From: UBA9630 sp037137555
GTDB taxonomy: Bacteria > Patescibacteriota > Minisyncoccia > Moranbacterales > UBA2206
NCBI GenBank assembly: GCA_037137555.1
Contig: JBAXKA010000011.1
Coordinates: forward strand, 1-25,343
Length of the DNA: 25,343 nucleotides
Direction: 5' to 3'
This document shows positions 14,544 to 22,650 of this stretch, one piece after another; position 1 is the stretch's first letter; each line of letters starts with the position of its first letter. Both the position numbers and the translations under genes were made by a program. The notes under the pieces were generated by a model that saw nothing but the letters and a program-made list of their open reading frames with translations, was not told the DNA's origin and did no database searches.

Positions 14544-16826
14544 TCACGACCCATCACAAACCCTCGTCCCCTTTTTTCTTTCACATCCATCATCACAATA
14601 AACATTATTACAAGTTAATTTTTCACAATCAGGATTATCTCGTTGGCAGGCTTTTAAGCTTTGTGTTGGATTTTTTACTGTAACTACTTTTGTAATAATA
14701 TTATTATTAGGACATTCAATGCTGGCGGTATAGCTTCCAGCTTTGGTGTAGTGGCAAGTAAAAGATTCTTGATATTTAAAATCTTTTTCACTAGCGACCA
14801 TTGTATTGGTAGGTTTGTCGCACATATAGTTTATGCAACTTGTGCCGTTGGTGATTGTGAAGTTGGCGTCTAGGTTGGAAGTTGTTGCGGTGAGAGATGG
14901 GGTTTGAGTTGGCGTTGGAGTTGGAGAAGTTTGAATTTCTGTTGTGGGATCAATATAGGTTTCTACATTTTCAATGTATTTATTCCAACCGGCTTCGTCT
15001 TTGATGTATTTGTCCCACCAGGCGTTGTAGATTTTTGTGTCGACCCTCACACTAAACTGATTAGTATATGGTTGCGAGTCGTTGCCGCCACCAACCTTCA
15101 CATATAGCCACCCCGCCCTGGAAATGCTAAGATAGGGATCGAGAAAAGAGTCATTAGCAATATACAGGTTGCCCTGATCGGTTTCGGAAACATGACAATC
15201 CATAACTTCAAGCTCATTAAGTCTAAAACGATTTGTGAATTCATAACCAGATGGAGGTGATGCGGGGAATCCCGTTGGTGGCGTTTTGTGATGTGCCACG
15301 GCCATTTGTTTTCCGACTCCCTGCATCAGCAAATCCATTATGATCGTTCCCGGCGGAATGAACACCCTGAAATACGGATTCAAGCCATAATGCATATCTC
15401 TTGTGTTTCCAAATACATATAGTGCCACATCGCTCGGCGCACTGGTATAGGGATTATGTAAAGAAATACAGTCAAATGGTTTCACATTCGGCGAATTTGG
15501 AGTTGGAGTTGGAGTTGGAGTTGATGTTGGAGTGGGAGTTGAAGCAGTCGAATTTTTCACTATTACAGTTGCGGAGCAAGATTCTCCTTTGGTTGTTCCA
15601 TTGTATGGCGTGAAGGTGCAGGTTTCTGCTCCTGTTTGACTAGCTGTGAAGGGAAAAACATAATCGGCATAACTTAATGGCAATTCCACTTCGTTGTTGA
15701 TTGGTAATTGTCCTTTGCATGAACCAGTTAGTTTGGTTGTGTTTTCTGAACTAAAAGAAAGTTTTGATTCGCCGGGTGCGGTTATATTATTTTCGACAAA
15801 CTTTGCTTCGCAGGTTGGGGTTTTGATTGGAGTTGGAGTTGGGCTTGTTGTCTTTATTGGTTCGCTTGGAGCAATATATGTAACAACACTCTCAACATCT
15901 TTTTCCCAGTTAATTGAACCGTCTGCGTTTGAGCCGTATTTAGAAAACCATTCATTAAAAGCCTTGGCATCAATTTGAATTTGAAATACTCCTGCCTCTA
16001 GCTTATCCGAATAAGAATGCTGTGCACTTTGCTGACTAAAATATAGCCAACCAGATTCGTCTTTTGAAATAGTTTTTCTATCATCAGACGCATATAATCC
16101 ACCCCATAGATTAGCTGTTCCTATGCCACAAAGTTCTGTTTTTGGCATGAGAATTCTTTTTAAAAAAAGATCCTCTGTCTCGCGATATAATTTACCATTT
16201 TTCATCCAATTTAATTCATCAGGACAGCCAATGGCTTCATAAGGAGAAAACTGTCTGTTATCACTAGATATTGTTGGATTATATTTTGGTAATTGATTAT
16301 ATCTAACTGAAACTGCTAAATCATCTCCCTGCTGCATGGTTGAATTTATAACACCAAATGAATAAGTTCCTGGCGGGATAAAAAAACGCACATCAATTCT
16401 ATCAATATTATTTAGGCAATCACCAAAACAAGACTGAGCAGGAGGGGAAAAGCCAGCCACCGCTCTACATCCAGGCGACTTGCTATCCGCCCAGCTAATA
16501 TTACCAGTGGTTATGCGTCTTATTACTCTGCCATCCTGCAAGGTTTGGCATAAATAATTATCCTCCCCACCACAGGATTCTTTCATAAGTCCTGTTTCTT
16601 GATCAATGTGCAATGATATCGATGTATAATTTTTAACCCACCAAGCAATAGTATAATATTGATTTTTTACTGGATTACTTGACGAAGAATAACAATTTAG
16701 ATCGTTAGCAACATCCGACATTACAACACTTGCATTGCTAGAGGAAGCGCAAAAGCAAAAAAATAAACTTGTTAATAATATTTTGAAATTTAAATTAGTT
16801 TTTATTAGTGGTTTTTTTGTGGGCAT
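14544..16826 (-). CDS. Large secreted modular protein with Thr-Pro linkers
   Basis: 760 residues. MPTKKPLIKT plus a hydrophobic segment ending near SSNA forms a signal peptide. Module order: an A module (about 35-320, with RFFIPPGTYSFG, GWLYFS, INWEKDVESVVTYI); a TPTPIKTPTC linker; an ITAPGESKLSFSSENTTK domain with Cys (about 340-425); a PTPTSTPTPTPTP linker; a second A module (about 450-640, with PYFRVFIPPGT, GWLYVKV, YNAWWDKYIKDEAGW); another linker; a PKD-like domain (ANFTITNGTSCINYMC); and a Cys-rich tail (CQRDNPDC to CDDGC). The two A modules share the order IPPGT, then YIANDxF/GWLY, then a Trp-rich C-terminal YIE-VETYI motif, so the protein contains an internal duplication. Stretches of DNA are nearly identical to the partial gene at 1-1219. 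It is probably exported and exposed. Adhesin or S-layer-like function is a guess. Confidence 0.85.
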   Translation of the reverse strand: MPTKKPLIKTNLNFKILLTSLFFCFCASSSNASVVMSDVANDLNCYSSSSNPVKNQYYTIAWWVKNYTSISLHIDQETGLMKESCGGEDNYLCQTLQDGRVIRRITTGNISWADSKSPGCRAVAGFSPPAQSCFGDCLNNIDRIDVRFFIPPGTYSFGVINSTMQQGDDLAVSVRYNQLPKYNPTISSDNRQFSPYEAIGCPDELNWMKNGKLYRETEDLFLKRILMPKTELCGIGTANLWGGLYASDDRKTISKDESGWLYFSQQSAQHSYSDKLEAGVFQIQIDAKAFNEWFSKYGSNADGSINWEKDVESVVTYIAPSEPIKTTSPTPTPIKTPTCEAKFVENNITAPGESKLSFSSENTTKLTGSCKGQLPINNEVELPLSYADYVFPFTASQTGAETCTFTPYNGTTKGESCSATVIVKNSTASTPTPTSTPTPTPTPNSPNVKPFDCISLHNPYTSAPSDVALYVFGNTRDMHYGLNPYFRVFIPPGTIIMDLLMQGVGKQMAVAHHKTPPTGFPASPPSGYEFTNRFRLNELEVMDCHVSETDQGNLYIANDSFLDPYLSISRAGWLYVKVGGGNDSQPYTNQFSVRVDTKIYNAWWDKYIKDEAGWNKYIENVETYIDPTTEIQTSPTPTPTQTPSLTATTSNLDANFTITNGTSCINYMCDKPTNTMVASEKDFKYQESFTCHYTKAGSYTASIECPNNNIITKVVTVKNPTQSLKACQRDNPDCEKLTCNNVYCDDGCERKKGTRVCDGS

Positions 16827-16861
16827 TTGATTTGATTTTAATAATTATTTTTATTGATTTT

Positions 16862-16870
16862 ATTGTAGCA
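16862..16870 (-). promoter_or_regulatory. Candidate extended -10 box for the secreted-protein gene
   Basis: On the minus strand TGCTACAAT fits TGnTANNNT. The predicted start is near 16855, giving a leader of about 29 AT-rich bases with no Shine-Dalgarno sequence. The -35 region is weak. Confidence 0.35.
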
Positions 16871-16899
16871 TAAATAAATACATAAATAAAATGCCTAAT

Positions 16900-17562
16900 T
16901 TAATATTCACGCAACATATCCTTCACCGGTGCAAAAGTTTTTCTGTGAATTTCACAGGGACCAAATTTTTTAAGTGCTTCAAAATGTTTCCTTGTTCCGT
17001 AACCTTTGTGTGAGCTAAATCCATATTCAGGATAAAGTTTATCTGCTTCACAAATCATACGATCCCGTGTTACCTTAGCAACAATTGACGCCGCAGCAAT
17101 TGATTTGACTAATTTATCTCCACTGATAATCGCCACCTGTTCCAAGGAAAAGCTGGGAATAATTTTATTGCCATCTACTAGCACAATGCATCTTTTATTT
17201 TTTAGTATTTCTTTTTGTTTATTCTGAAAATCTGTTACGGCTTTTTTCATCGCGAGGAAACTGGCTTCTAGAATATTTATCCGATCGATCGTGTTGTGAT
17301 CACAAATTCCCACGCCGACATAAAAATGTTCATAAATAAAATCCAACATTGCCTCTCGTTGTTTTTCGGTTACAGTTTTTGAATCGCGAATTAAATTCCA
17401 TTTTTTATCAGCCAAATCTACGCTTGAAAAATTTTTAAGCGTTGCAACGCTCGCCACAACTGATCCCGCAAGTGGTCCTCGTCCGGCTTCATCAATTCCC
17501 AAAACAAAATCAAAGCCCGAGGCTAATAAATTTTCTTCTTGTGTGAATGTTGCGATAATCAT
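16900..17562 (-). CDS. rnhB: Ribonuclease HII
   Basis: 220 residues. It cleaves RNA in RNA-DNA hybrids, including single ribonucleotides embedded in DNA. The acidic catalytic residues are Asp24 and Glu25 in GIDEAGRGPLAG, Asp130 in VLVDGN and probably Asp149 in SGDK. The family motifs AAASIVAKVTRDR and SSHKGYGTRKH are present. Translation starts at 17562, exactly where the extended -10 box predicts the mRNA to begin. It diverges from dnaE across 58 bp. Confidence 0.96.
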   Translation of the reverse strand: MIIATFTQEENLLASGFDFVLGIDEAGRGPLAGSVVASVATLKNFSSVDLADKKWNLIRDSKTVTEKQREAMLDFIYEHFYVGVGICDHNTIDRINILEASFLAMKKAVTDFQNKQKEILKNKRCIVLVDGNKIIPSFSLEQVAIISGDKLVKSIAAASIVAKVTRDRMICEADKLYPEYGFSSHKGYGTRKHFEALKKFGPCEIHRKTFAPVKDMLREY

Positions 17563-17568
17563 GCTTCC

Positions 17569-17577
17569 ACTATACCA
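17569..17577 (-). promoter_or_regulatory. Extended -10 box for rnhB; predicts a leaderless mRNA
   Basis: On the minus strand TGGTATAGT (TGn plus TATAGT). Seven bases past the hexamer is 17562, the A of the rnhB ATG, so no 5' leader is expected. The -35 is poor. Confidence 0.5.
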
Positions 17578-17590
17578 CTAAATTGAATTA

Positions 17591-17599
17591 TGTTATACT
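17591..17599 (+). promoter_or_regulatory. Extended -10 box for dnaE
   Basis: TGTTATACT fits TGn-TATACT. The predicted start near 17606 gives a leader of about 15 bases with no Shine-Dalgarno sequence before the ATG at 17621. It is arranged divergently from the rnhB box, about 13 bases away. Confidence 0.5.
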
Positions 17600-17620
17600 A
17601 GCTAAATATTATAAATTATT

Positions 17621-20600
17621 ATGCCTGAAACAATCACACCAAAATTTACCCATCTGCATGTGCATACGCATTTTTCCTTGTTAGATGGACTAGCTAAGAT
17701 TGATGATATCCTAGATCGTGCCAAGGAATTAGGCATGGATTCATTGGCTATTACCGATCACGGCGTGCTTTATGGTGCAATTGAATTTTATATCAAAGCC
17801 AAAGCCCGTGGAATAAAACCAATCATCGGTTGTGAAATGTATATTACGCCAACAGATCTTCACAGCAAAAATCCCGATTCAGCTGATCGCAAAAGACATC
17901 ACCTTATTTTGCTGGCTAAAAATGAAGCGGGTTATAAAAATTTAATGCGTCTGATTACAATTGCGCATTTGGAAGGTTTTTATTATAAACCACGCATTGA
18001 TAAAACTGTTTTGCGCTCTCACGCTGAAGGTCTGATTGGCCTTTCAGCTTGTGCCGAAGGTGAAGTGCCATCCGCTGCTATTTCCGGCAATATGGAAAAA
18101 GCTGAAAATTTAGCCTTGGAATATTTGGATATCTTTGGTGCGGGCAATTTTTACTTAGAAATTCAACATCACCCCAATTATGCTCCTCAAATAATTGCCA
18201 ATGAAGCGTTAATAAAAATTTCAAAAAAATTAAATATTCCGCTAGTTGCCACTAATGATATTCATTATGTTAAAGAGGAAGATGCGCCAGTGCAAGATAT
18301 TTTGCTTTGCATTCAAACTAATCGTAAAGTGTCAGACAAGAATCGCATGAATTTAATGGATTTTAAACTTTATTTAAAAAGCCCCGAGGAAATGGCTGAG
18401 CATTTTTCCGATACACCCGAAGCACTTGCCAACACACAAGAGGTTGTCGCTAAATGCAATTTAGAAATAACTCTCGGCGAAACTCAACTTCCCCATTTTG
18501 ATGTGCCGGAAGGTGAAACCACAGAAACTTATCTGCGAAAATTAACTGAACAAGGTTTGATAAAAAGATTTAAGCCAGAAGAAATTACACAAACACACAA
18601 GGATCGCATGGAATTTGAACTTTCTATTATTGAAAAAACCGGCTTTGCTTCCTACTTTTTAATTGTCCAAGACATGATTAATTGGGCTAAGAATCAAAAT
18701 ATTGTTGTTGGTCCTGGTCGTGGTAGTGCGGCCGGCAGTTTTATTTCTTATTTAATCGGCATCACCAATCTCGATCCCATTAAATATGATTTGCTTTTTG
18801 AAAGATTTCTAAATCCGGAAAGAATTTCTATGCCTGATATCGATATGGACTTTGCTGATGATCGGAGAGATGAAGTTTTGGATTATGTACGAGCAAAATA
18901 TGGCAACGATCATGTCGCCCAAATTATTACTTTTGGCACAATGGCTGCCCGTGCGGCTATTCGTGACGCTGGACGCGCACTCGATATTCCTTATGAATTT
19001 TGTGATAAGACCGCCAAACTTATTCCAATGTTTTCGACTATTTCTGATGCGTTGGAAAATGTTAAAGAATTTAAAGATTTTTATGCTTCTGGCGGTGATA
19101 GCAAAAAATTAGTGGATAGCGCAAAAAGATTAGAAGGCGTTGTTCGGCATGCTTCAATGCATGCTTGTGGTGTTGTGATTACTCGTGAACCAGTAACAGA
19201 ATATACGCCATTGCAACAAATGCAAGGCAAAAAAACTGGATCGGTCACACAATATTCCTCTTCCACTAAATCCAGTTATGTGGAAAAAATTGGTCTGCTC
19301 AAGATGGACTTTCTCGGTCTCAAAAATCTCACCATCATGCAAAACACTTTGCGTATTTTAAAAAGAACTAAAAATTTAGATTTAGTTATTGATGAAATTC
19401 CAGAGGAAGATCCAGAAACTTTTCAACTTTTGCAAAAAGCCCAAACGACTGGCGTTTTTCAATTAGAAAGTTCTGGTATGAAACGCTATTTGAAATTATT
19501 GCAACCATCAGTTTTTGAAGATATTATTGCGATGGTGGCACTCTATCGTCCGGGACCAATGGATTGGATTCCTGATTTTATTTCCAGAAAACATGGCAAG
19601 AAATCAATTCAATATCTGCATCCAAAATTAAAACCAATTCTGGAAAAAACTTATGGCATTGCTGTTTATCAAGAACAAGTTATGCAAATTGCTCAAGCAC
19701 TAGCTGGCTTCACATTAGGCGAAGCGGATGTTTTGCGAAAAGCAATGGGCAAGAAGATTTTCACCTTAATTGCCGAACAAAAAATTAAATTTATTGATCG
19801 TTGTGTACAACTGAATATTGAGCGCAAAGTGGCTGAAAAAGTTTTTGCTTATATCGAACCATTTGCTGGTTATGGATTTAATCGTTCACATGCCGCTTGT
19901 TATGCCATGATTGGTTATCAAACAGCTTATCTCAAAGCCCATTATCCAGCAGAATTTATGGCCGCTTTGCTTACTTCCGATCAAGATGATATTGATCGTG
20001 TTGCAATCGAAGTTACGGAATGTCGCGAAATGGGTATTGAAGTTTTGCCTCCCAATGTCAATGAAAGTTTTGAAGAATTTTCTGTTATTATTGATCCAGA
20101 AAAAAAGACTGAAAAAATTCGCTTCGGTCTAAATGCGGTCAAAAATGTTGGACATAATATTGCCCATATTATTGTGGAGGAAAGAAAAAAGGCCGGACGG
20201 TTTTCTTCCTTGGCTAATTTTATTGAACGAGTTGAATCGAAAGATTTAAATAAAAAATCAATAGAAGCTTTGGCAAAAGTTGGTGCACTAGAAGATCTGG
20301 GCGAACGAAATCAAATTGTCGCTTCAATTGAAAATATCATTGCTCATTCTAAAAATTTTCAAAAAAATAAACACTCCAACCAAGTTAGTCTTTTTGAAAT
20401 AACTGATTTAGCCGAACCAGAAATTCAACTTTTGCCTACTTTTCCCGCAACCAAAAAACAACAACTAGCCTGGGAAAAAGAGCTAATCGGACTTTACATT
20501 AGTGGTCATCCTGCCACTGAATTTCAGGCTTATTTTGAATCTGCTGGTGTTCCCATTCGCAATATTACAAAAGATTTAGTTGGACAAAATATTAGTCTTG

Positions 20601-21115
20601 GCGGAGTGATTTCTAAAATTAAAAAGATTTTTCTTAAAAATCAAAAAACAATGCTCTTTGCCACAATTGAAGATATGTATTCCAATATCGAACTACTTGT
20701 TTTTCCAAAAATCCTGGAAGAAACTGGCTCACTCTGGGAAGAAGATAAAGTTATTTTAGCTTCAGGAAAAATTTCCGACAAAGACGGCAGTTTTAAATTA
20801 TTAGTCGATAGCGCCAAAGTGATTAATCTTGCTGAAATGGAACAACGCGCTCGCATTATTGCAACACAAAAAAATAATACACCAAAAGTGCCAAGCGAAA
20901 CCACCAAAATTATTATTACGCTCCCACAATCTTCCAATCAAGAAACTCTCAAAACGCTTTCTGCCCATTTTGGCAAATGCGAACCAGGTCAAATAAAAAT
21001 TTATCTAAAAATTAATAACACAAAACTAGAAACGCCCTATTGTATTACAAAAAATCCGGAACTGGAAAATGAAATTAAAAAAATAATTCCAGGCGCACTA
21101 GTTGAAAATTTTTAA
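17621..21115 (+). CDS. dnaE: DNA polymerase III alpha subunit (DnaE1 type)
   Basis: 1164 residues, the length of E. coli-type DnaE. It is the replicative polymerase catalytic subunit. The N-terminal PHP domain begins HLHVHTHFSLLDGLAKIDD (His-rich positions kept) with AITDHGVLYGA. The polymerase core has GPGRGSAAGSFISYLIGI at about 365 and PDIDMDFADDRR at about 405, which carries the catalytic Asp pair. It continues with the tau/clamp-interacting portion, AVYQEQVMQIAQ and GYGFNRSHAACYAMI. A helix-hairpin-helix region (VKNVGHNIAHIIVEERKKAGRF) lies near 840, and an OB domain (ISLGGVISKIKKI) at about 990. No internal TGA occurs, which fixes the genetic code as standard for stops. A hairpin follows the stop. 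Confidence 0.98.
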   Translation: MPETITPKFTHLHVHTHFSLLDGLAKIDDILDRAKELGMDSLAITDHGVLYGAIEFYIKAKARGIKPIIGCEMYITPTDLHSKNPDSADRKRHHLILLAKNEAGYKNLMRLITIAHLEGFYYKPRIDKTVLRSHAEGLIGLSACAEGEVPSAAISGNMEKAENLALEYLDIFGAGNFYLEIQHHPNYAPQIIANEALIKISKKLNIPLVATNDIHYVKEEDAPVQDILLCIQTNRKVSDKNRMNLMDFKLYLKSPEEMAEHFSDTPEALANTQEVVAKCNLEITLGETQLPHFDVPEGETTETYLRKLTEQGLIKRFKPEEITQTHKDRMEFELSIIEKTGFASYFLIVQDMINWAKNQNIVVGPGRGSAAGSFISYLIGITNLDPIKYDLLFERFLNPERISMPDIDMDFADDRRDEVLDYVRAKYGNDHVAQIITFGTMAARAAIRDAGRALDIPYEFCDKTAKLIPMFSTISDALENVKEFKDFYASGGDSKKLVDSAKRLEGVVRHASMHACGVVITREPVTEYTPLQQMQGKKTGSVTQYSSSTKSSYVEKIGLLKMDFLGLKNLTIMQNTLRILKRTKNLDLVIDEIPEEDPETFQLLQKAQTTGVFQLESSGMKRYLKLLQPSVFEDIIAMVALYRPGPMDWIPDFISRKHGKKSIQYLHPKLKPILEKTYGIAVYQEQVMQIAQALAGFTLGEADVLRKAMGKKIFTLIAEQKIKFIDRCVQLNIERKVAEKVFAYIEPFAGYGFNRSHAACYAMIGYQTAYLKAHYPAEFMAALLTSDQDDIDRVAIEVTECREMGIEVLPPNVNESFEEFSVIIDPEKKTEKIRFGLNAVKNVGHNIAHIIVEERKKAGRFSSLANFIERVESKDLNKKSIEALAKVGALEDLGERNQIVASIENIIAHSKNFQKNKHSNQVSLFEITDLAEPEIQLLPTFPATKKQQLAWEKELIGLYISGHPATEFQAYFESAGVPIRNITKDLVGQNISLGGVISKIKKIFLKNQKTMLFATIEDMYSNIELLVFPKILEETGSLWEEDKVILASGKISDKDGSFKLLVDSAKVINLAEMEQRARIIATQKNNTPKVPSETTKIIITLPQSSNQETLKTLSAHFGKCEPGQIKIYLKINNTKLETPYCITKNPELENEIKKIIPGALVENF

Positions 21116-21143
21116 ATTAAATTTAATTTTAAAAAATAATAAA

Positions 21144-21190
21144 GGGCAGGTTAATATCAATTTTGATATGCCTGCCCAAAAAACTTTTTT
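21144..21190. terminator. Terminator hairpin between dnaE and the convergent small genes
   Basis: GGGCAGG (21144-21150) pairs with CCTGCCC (21171-21177), and the inner ATATCAA/TTGATAT extends the stem. On the plus strand an A6-C spacer and T7 follow (21184-21190). On the minus strand the stem is followed by TTTATTATTTTTT. It could therefore stop transcription from both sides of this convergent junction. Confidence 0.75.
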
Positions 21191-21213
21191 TGCTTTTTAT
21201 AATTTACCTCCTT

Positions 21214-21426
21214 TCACGAGGGATGTCTTCGAAGATATCTCCCCGTTTTTTTTTCTTCTAATGCATTGAGTAGCGCAATGGCCACTCGATCACGAGAAGC
21301 AGATTTGTTAAAAAACTTTTCTGCCGTAGAAAAATCTCTTACGCCGGCAACATTTGTCAATCTGTCAGTTTTATTCCGTGCCATTTCTATCGACACATCT
21401 GACAGTCAGCCTTGAAAAAATAACAT
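21214..21426 (-). pseudogene. Small gene with strong RBS but in-frame TGA at codon 7
   Basis: AGGAG (21436-21432) sits five bases before an ATG at 21426. That frame reads MLFFQG, then TGA (21408-21406), then LSDVSIEMARNKTDRL and on to a stop at 21214, all without a frame change. A protein of about 60 residues could still be made from the GTG at 21396 or the ATG at 21384, but neither has a ribosome binding site of its own. The choices are a nonsense-mutated gene, a six-residue leader peptide translationally coupled to a 56-60 residue protein, or readthrough. The C-terminal part (FSTAEKFFNKSASRDRVAIALLNALEEKK) looks like amphipathic helix. No family is recognised. It follows the 110-residue gene on the same strand. 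Confidence 0.5.
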
Positions 21427-21456
21427 AAACACTCCTAAGTTTGGGTTAATGTTTAG

Positions 21457-21480
21457 GGGGCGACGAAAGTTTGTCGCCCC
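21457..21480. other. GC-rich hairpin between two small genes
   Basis: GGGGCGAC (21457-21464) pairs with GTCGCCCC (21473-21480) around GAAAGTTT. It lies between the 110-residue gene and the small TGA-interrupted gene. On the minus strand no T-run follows, so an mRNA-stabilising or processing hairpin is more likely than a terminator. On the plus strand GGGTTTTTG follows, a weak terminator context for readthrough from dnaE. Confidence 0.5.
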
Positions 21481-21497
21481 GGGTTTTTGACAAAAAA

Positions 21498-21830
21498 TCA
21501 GCAATTGCCCGATTTGTAATCCATCTCGGGCAACAAAACTTCTTGAATAACTTCCGCACAAAGGCCGTTGTAAAACTTTTCACGGTCAGCCTTTGTTTCA
21601 GTAACATGAACTAACCCCACTGAACTCAACGACATCATGAGCTCAGTGTAAACCCTAAGCCTAACATCGAATGGCAGCGAACTTGCTGCAAATCGATGCT
21701 GGAGAAGTTCACGAACCTCAACTTCACTTCCCCAGTTTGTATTTTTTATTGCGTTACTAATGGGCATAATACTGCCCATCGCGTAATTGTTTTCTGCAGA
21801 ATATTCTGCAGAGATTGATTCTTGAAACAT
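21498..21830 (-). CDS. Small protein of unknown function
   Basis: 110 residues, no recognised family and no membrane segment. The start is well supported by GGGAGG (21840-21835), four bases before the ATG. The middle (VEVRELLQHRFAASSLPFDVRLRVYTELMMSLSSVG) looks alpha-helical, and the protein ends with a Cys at the last residue. It is the first of two small SD-led reading frames between tRNA-Ile and the end of dnaE. Codons near the 5' end contain a perfect 20-bp palindrome. Its base composition is less AT-rich than its neighbours, which could mean a different origin. Confidence 0.7.
   Translation of the reverse strand: MFQESISAEYSAENNYAMGSIMPISNAIKNTNWGSEVEVRELLQHRFAASSLPFDVRLRVYTELMMSLSSVGLVHVTETKADREKFYNGLCAEVIQEVLLPEMDYKSGNC
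21793..21812. repeat. Perfect 20-bp palindrome inside the 110-aa gene
   Basis: TCTGCAGAATATTCTGCAGA is self-complementary over all 20 bases and lies within codons about 7-13 of the gene at 21830-21498. Such a site could bind a dimeric regulator near the translation start, or form a hairpin in mRNA. The central GAATATTC also occurs in the palindrome at 9606. Confidence 0.6.
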
Positions 21831-21921
21831 ACAACCTCCCTTTTTCCCTCAAAAAAGTTTAAAAACATAACACTTCCCAATGAAGTGCTTTATACAAAAA
21901 AATTTTAAAGAACTAATTTAG

Positions 21922-21995
21922 TGGGCATATCTGGACTCGAACCAGAGACCTCAACATTATCAGTGTTGCGCTCTAACCAACTGAGCTATATGCCC
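21922..21995 (-). tRNA. tRNA-Ile (GAU)
   Basis: 74 bases. Acceptor GGGCATA pairs with TATGCCC. D arm AGCTCAGTTGGTTAGAGC, anticodon stem CAACA/TGTTG with loop CTGATAA (anticodon GAT), T arm TCTGG-TTCGAGT-CCAGA. The discriminator is A. CCA is not encoded. Confidence 0.95.
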
Positions 21996-22020
21996 TTATA
22001 ATAAAATCTTTTTTATTTTT

Positions 22021-22060
22021 TCAAAAATGCATAAGCTGAACAATTGTTCTTGTTCAGCTT
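22021..22060 (-). terminator. Terminator after the Cys-rich microprotein gene
   Basis: On the minus strand AAGCTGAAC pairs with GTTCAGCTT (22060-22033) around a 10-base loop and is followed by TATGCATTTTTG. The stem is strong, and the T-run starts a few bases late, so efficiency is uncertain. It lies 15 bases after the stop of the 74-residue gene and 25 bases before tRNA-Ile. Confidence 0.6.
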
Positions 22061-22074
22061 ATTTTCTTGAGAGT

Positions 22075-22299
22075 TTACCCATTGGCATATGCCATGGGTT
22101 TTGGAGGCACCCAGCCTCCTCGCATACCAATCCTGCCAACTGTCGTAGACAATCCTACAACAACCCCAGTGGCCAACTGCCGTTGCCAGCTGTCAATTTT
22201 TCCGCCAGAATTACGCATACAATCCTGACACTCTTGACATGAGCGATTTCTTCCTACAAAATCGCAGCTTCTACATGGTGAACTGTTGAAATAATTCAT
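22075..22299 (-). CDS. Cys-rich microprotein, possible zinc-binding, with Gly-rich tail
   Basis: 74 residues from the ATG at 22299, which has GGAG seven bases upstream. The longer open frame extending to 22431 reads through tRNA-Ala and is rejected. The N-terminus has five Cys in about 20 residues (9, 12, 21, 24, 27: CRSC, then CQECQDC), a pattern suited to a zinc ribbon-like site. The C-terminal half is Gly/Val-rich (LATGVVVGLSTTVGRIGMRGGW), which could be one short membrane-associated helix or a glycine-zipper. No family recognised. A terminator follows. It sits between tRNA-Ala and tRNA-Ile on the same strand. Confidence 0.65.
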   Translation of the reverse strand: MNYFNSSPCRSCDFVGRNRSCQECQDCMRNSGGKIDSWQRQLATGVVVGLSTTVGRIGMRGGWVPPKPMAYANG

Positions 22300-22373
22300 T
22301 GTTATTCTCCTTTTTTTAAAATAATAATCTGGCGAATGCCCCAACGAAAAGAAAATTTCAAAGAACAATTTTG

Positions 22374-22446
22374 TGGACCCTATCGGGCTCGAACCGATCA
22401 CCCCCTGCTTGCAAAGCAGGTGCTCTACCAAATGAGCTAAGGGCCC
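22374..22446 (-). tRNA. tRNA-Ala (UGC)
   Basis: 73 bases. Acceptor GGGCCCT pairs with AGGGTCC including one G-U pair. D arm AGCTCATTTGGTAGAGC, anticodon stem CCTGC/GCAGG with loop TTTGCAA (anticodon TGC), T arm ATCGG-TTCGAGC-CCGAT. The discriminator is A. CCA is not encoded. Confidence 0.95.
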
Positions 22447-22618
22447 AAAAATAACTAATTGTTATTATACACAACAAAAAGAATTTTGTCCAGCGAAATT
22501 TTTCTCTTCCTCAAATTCCACTCTTCCAATATGTCTAAAATCTCTTTTCTATTTATTGTTTTATCTATATGTTGTAAAATGCTAAAATTTTATTACATAT
22601 ATACAATGCTATATGATG

Positions 22619-22647
22619 AAATATGCGTCAAGCAAGCTGGCATATTT
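22619..22647 (-). other. Hairpin immediately after the reverse transcriptase stop
   Basis: AAATATGC and GCATATTT form an 8-bp perfect stem around 13 bases, starting three bases past the stop codon of the RT gene. No T-run follows on the minus strand. It may protect the 3' end of the DGR transcript or be incidental. I see nothing else in 22447-22618. Confidence 0.35.
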
Positions 22648-22650
22648 TAG

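Noticed and set aside
15490..15545. Simple repeat (GTTGGA-rich) as a separate mobile or regulatory repeat
   Set aside because: It encodes the Thr-Pro linker of the secreted protein in frame and is explained by that.
14544..16826. Secreted modular proteins as the DGR target
   Set aside because: No segment of either secreted protein matches the template repeat framework (WSSS, GFSVRC). Their repeated modules are unrelated sequences.
17621..21115. Alternative genetic code with TGA as glycine (as in Gracilibacteria/SR1)
   Set aside because: DnaE and the other long genes have many Gly codons, all GGN, and no internal TGA. Several genes end sensibly at TGA.
22300..22431. N-terminal extension of the Cys-rich microprotein
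   Set aside because: It reads through tRNA-Ala (22374-22446). The ATG at 22299 has a proper Shine-Dalgarno sequence.
22459..22650. Plus-strand 63-codon open frame after the tRNA-Ala gene
   Set aside because: AT-rich low-complexity translation, no ribosome binding site, and it runs toward the RT gene from the opposite strand.
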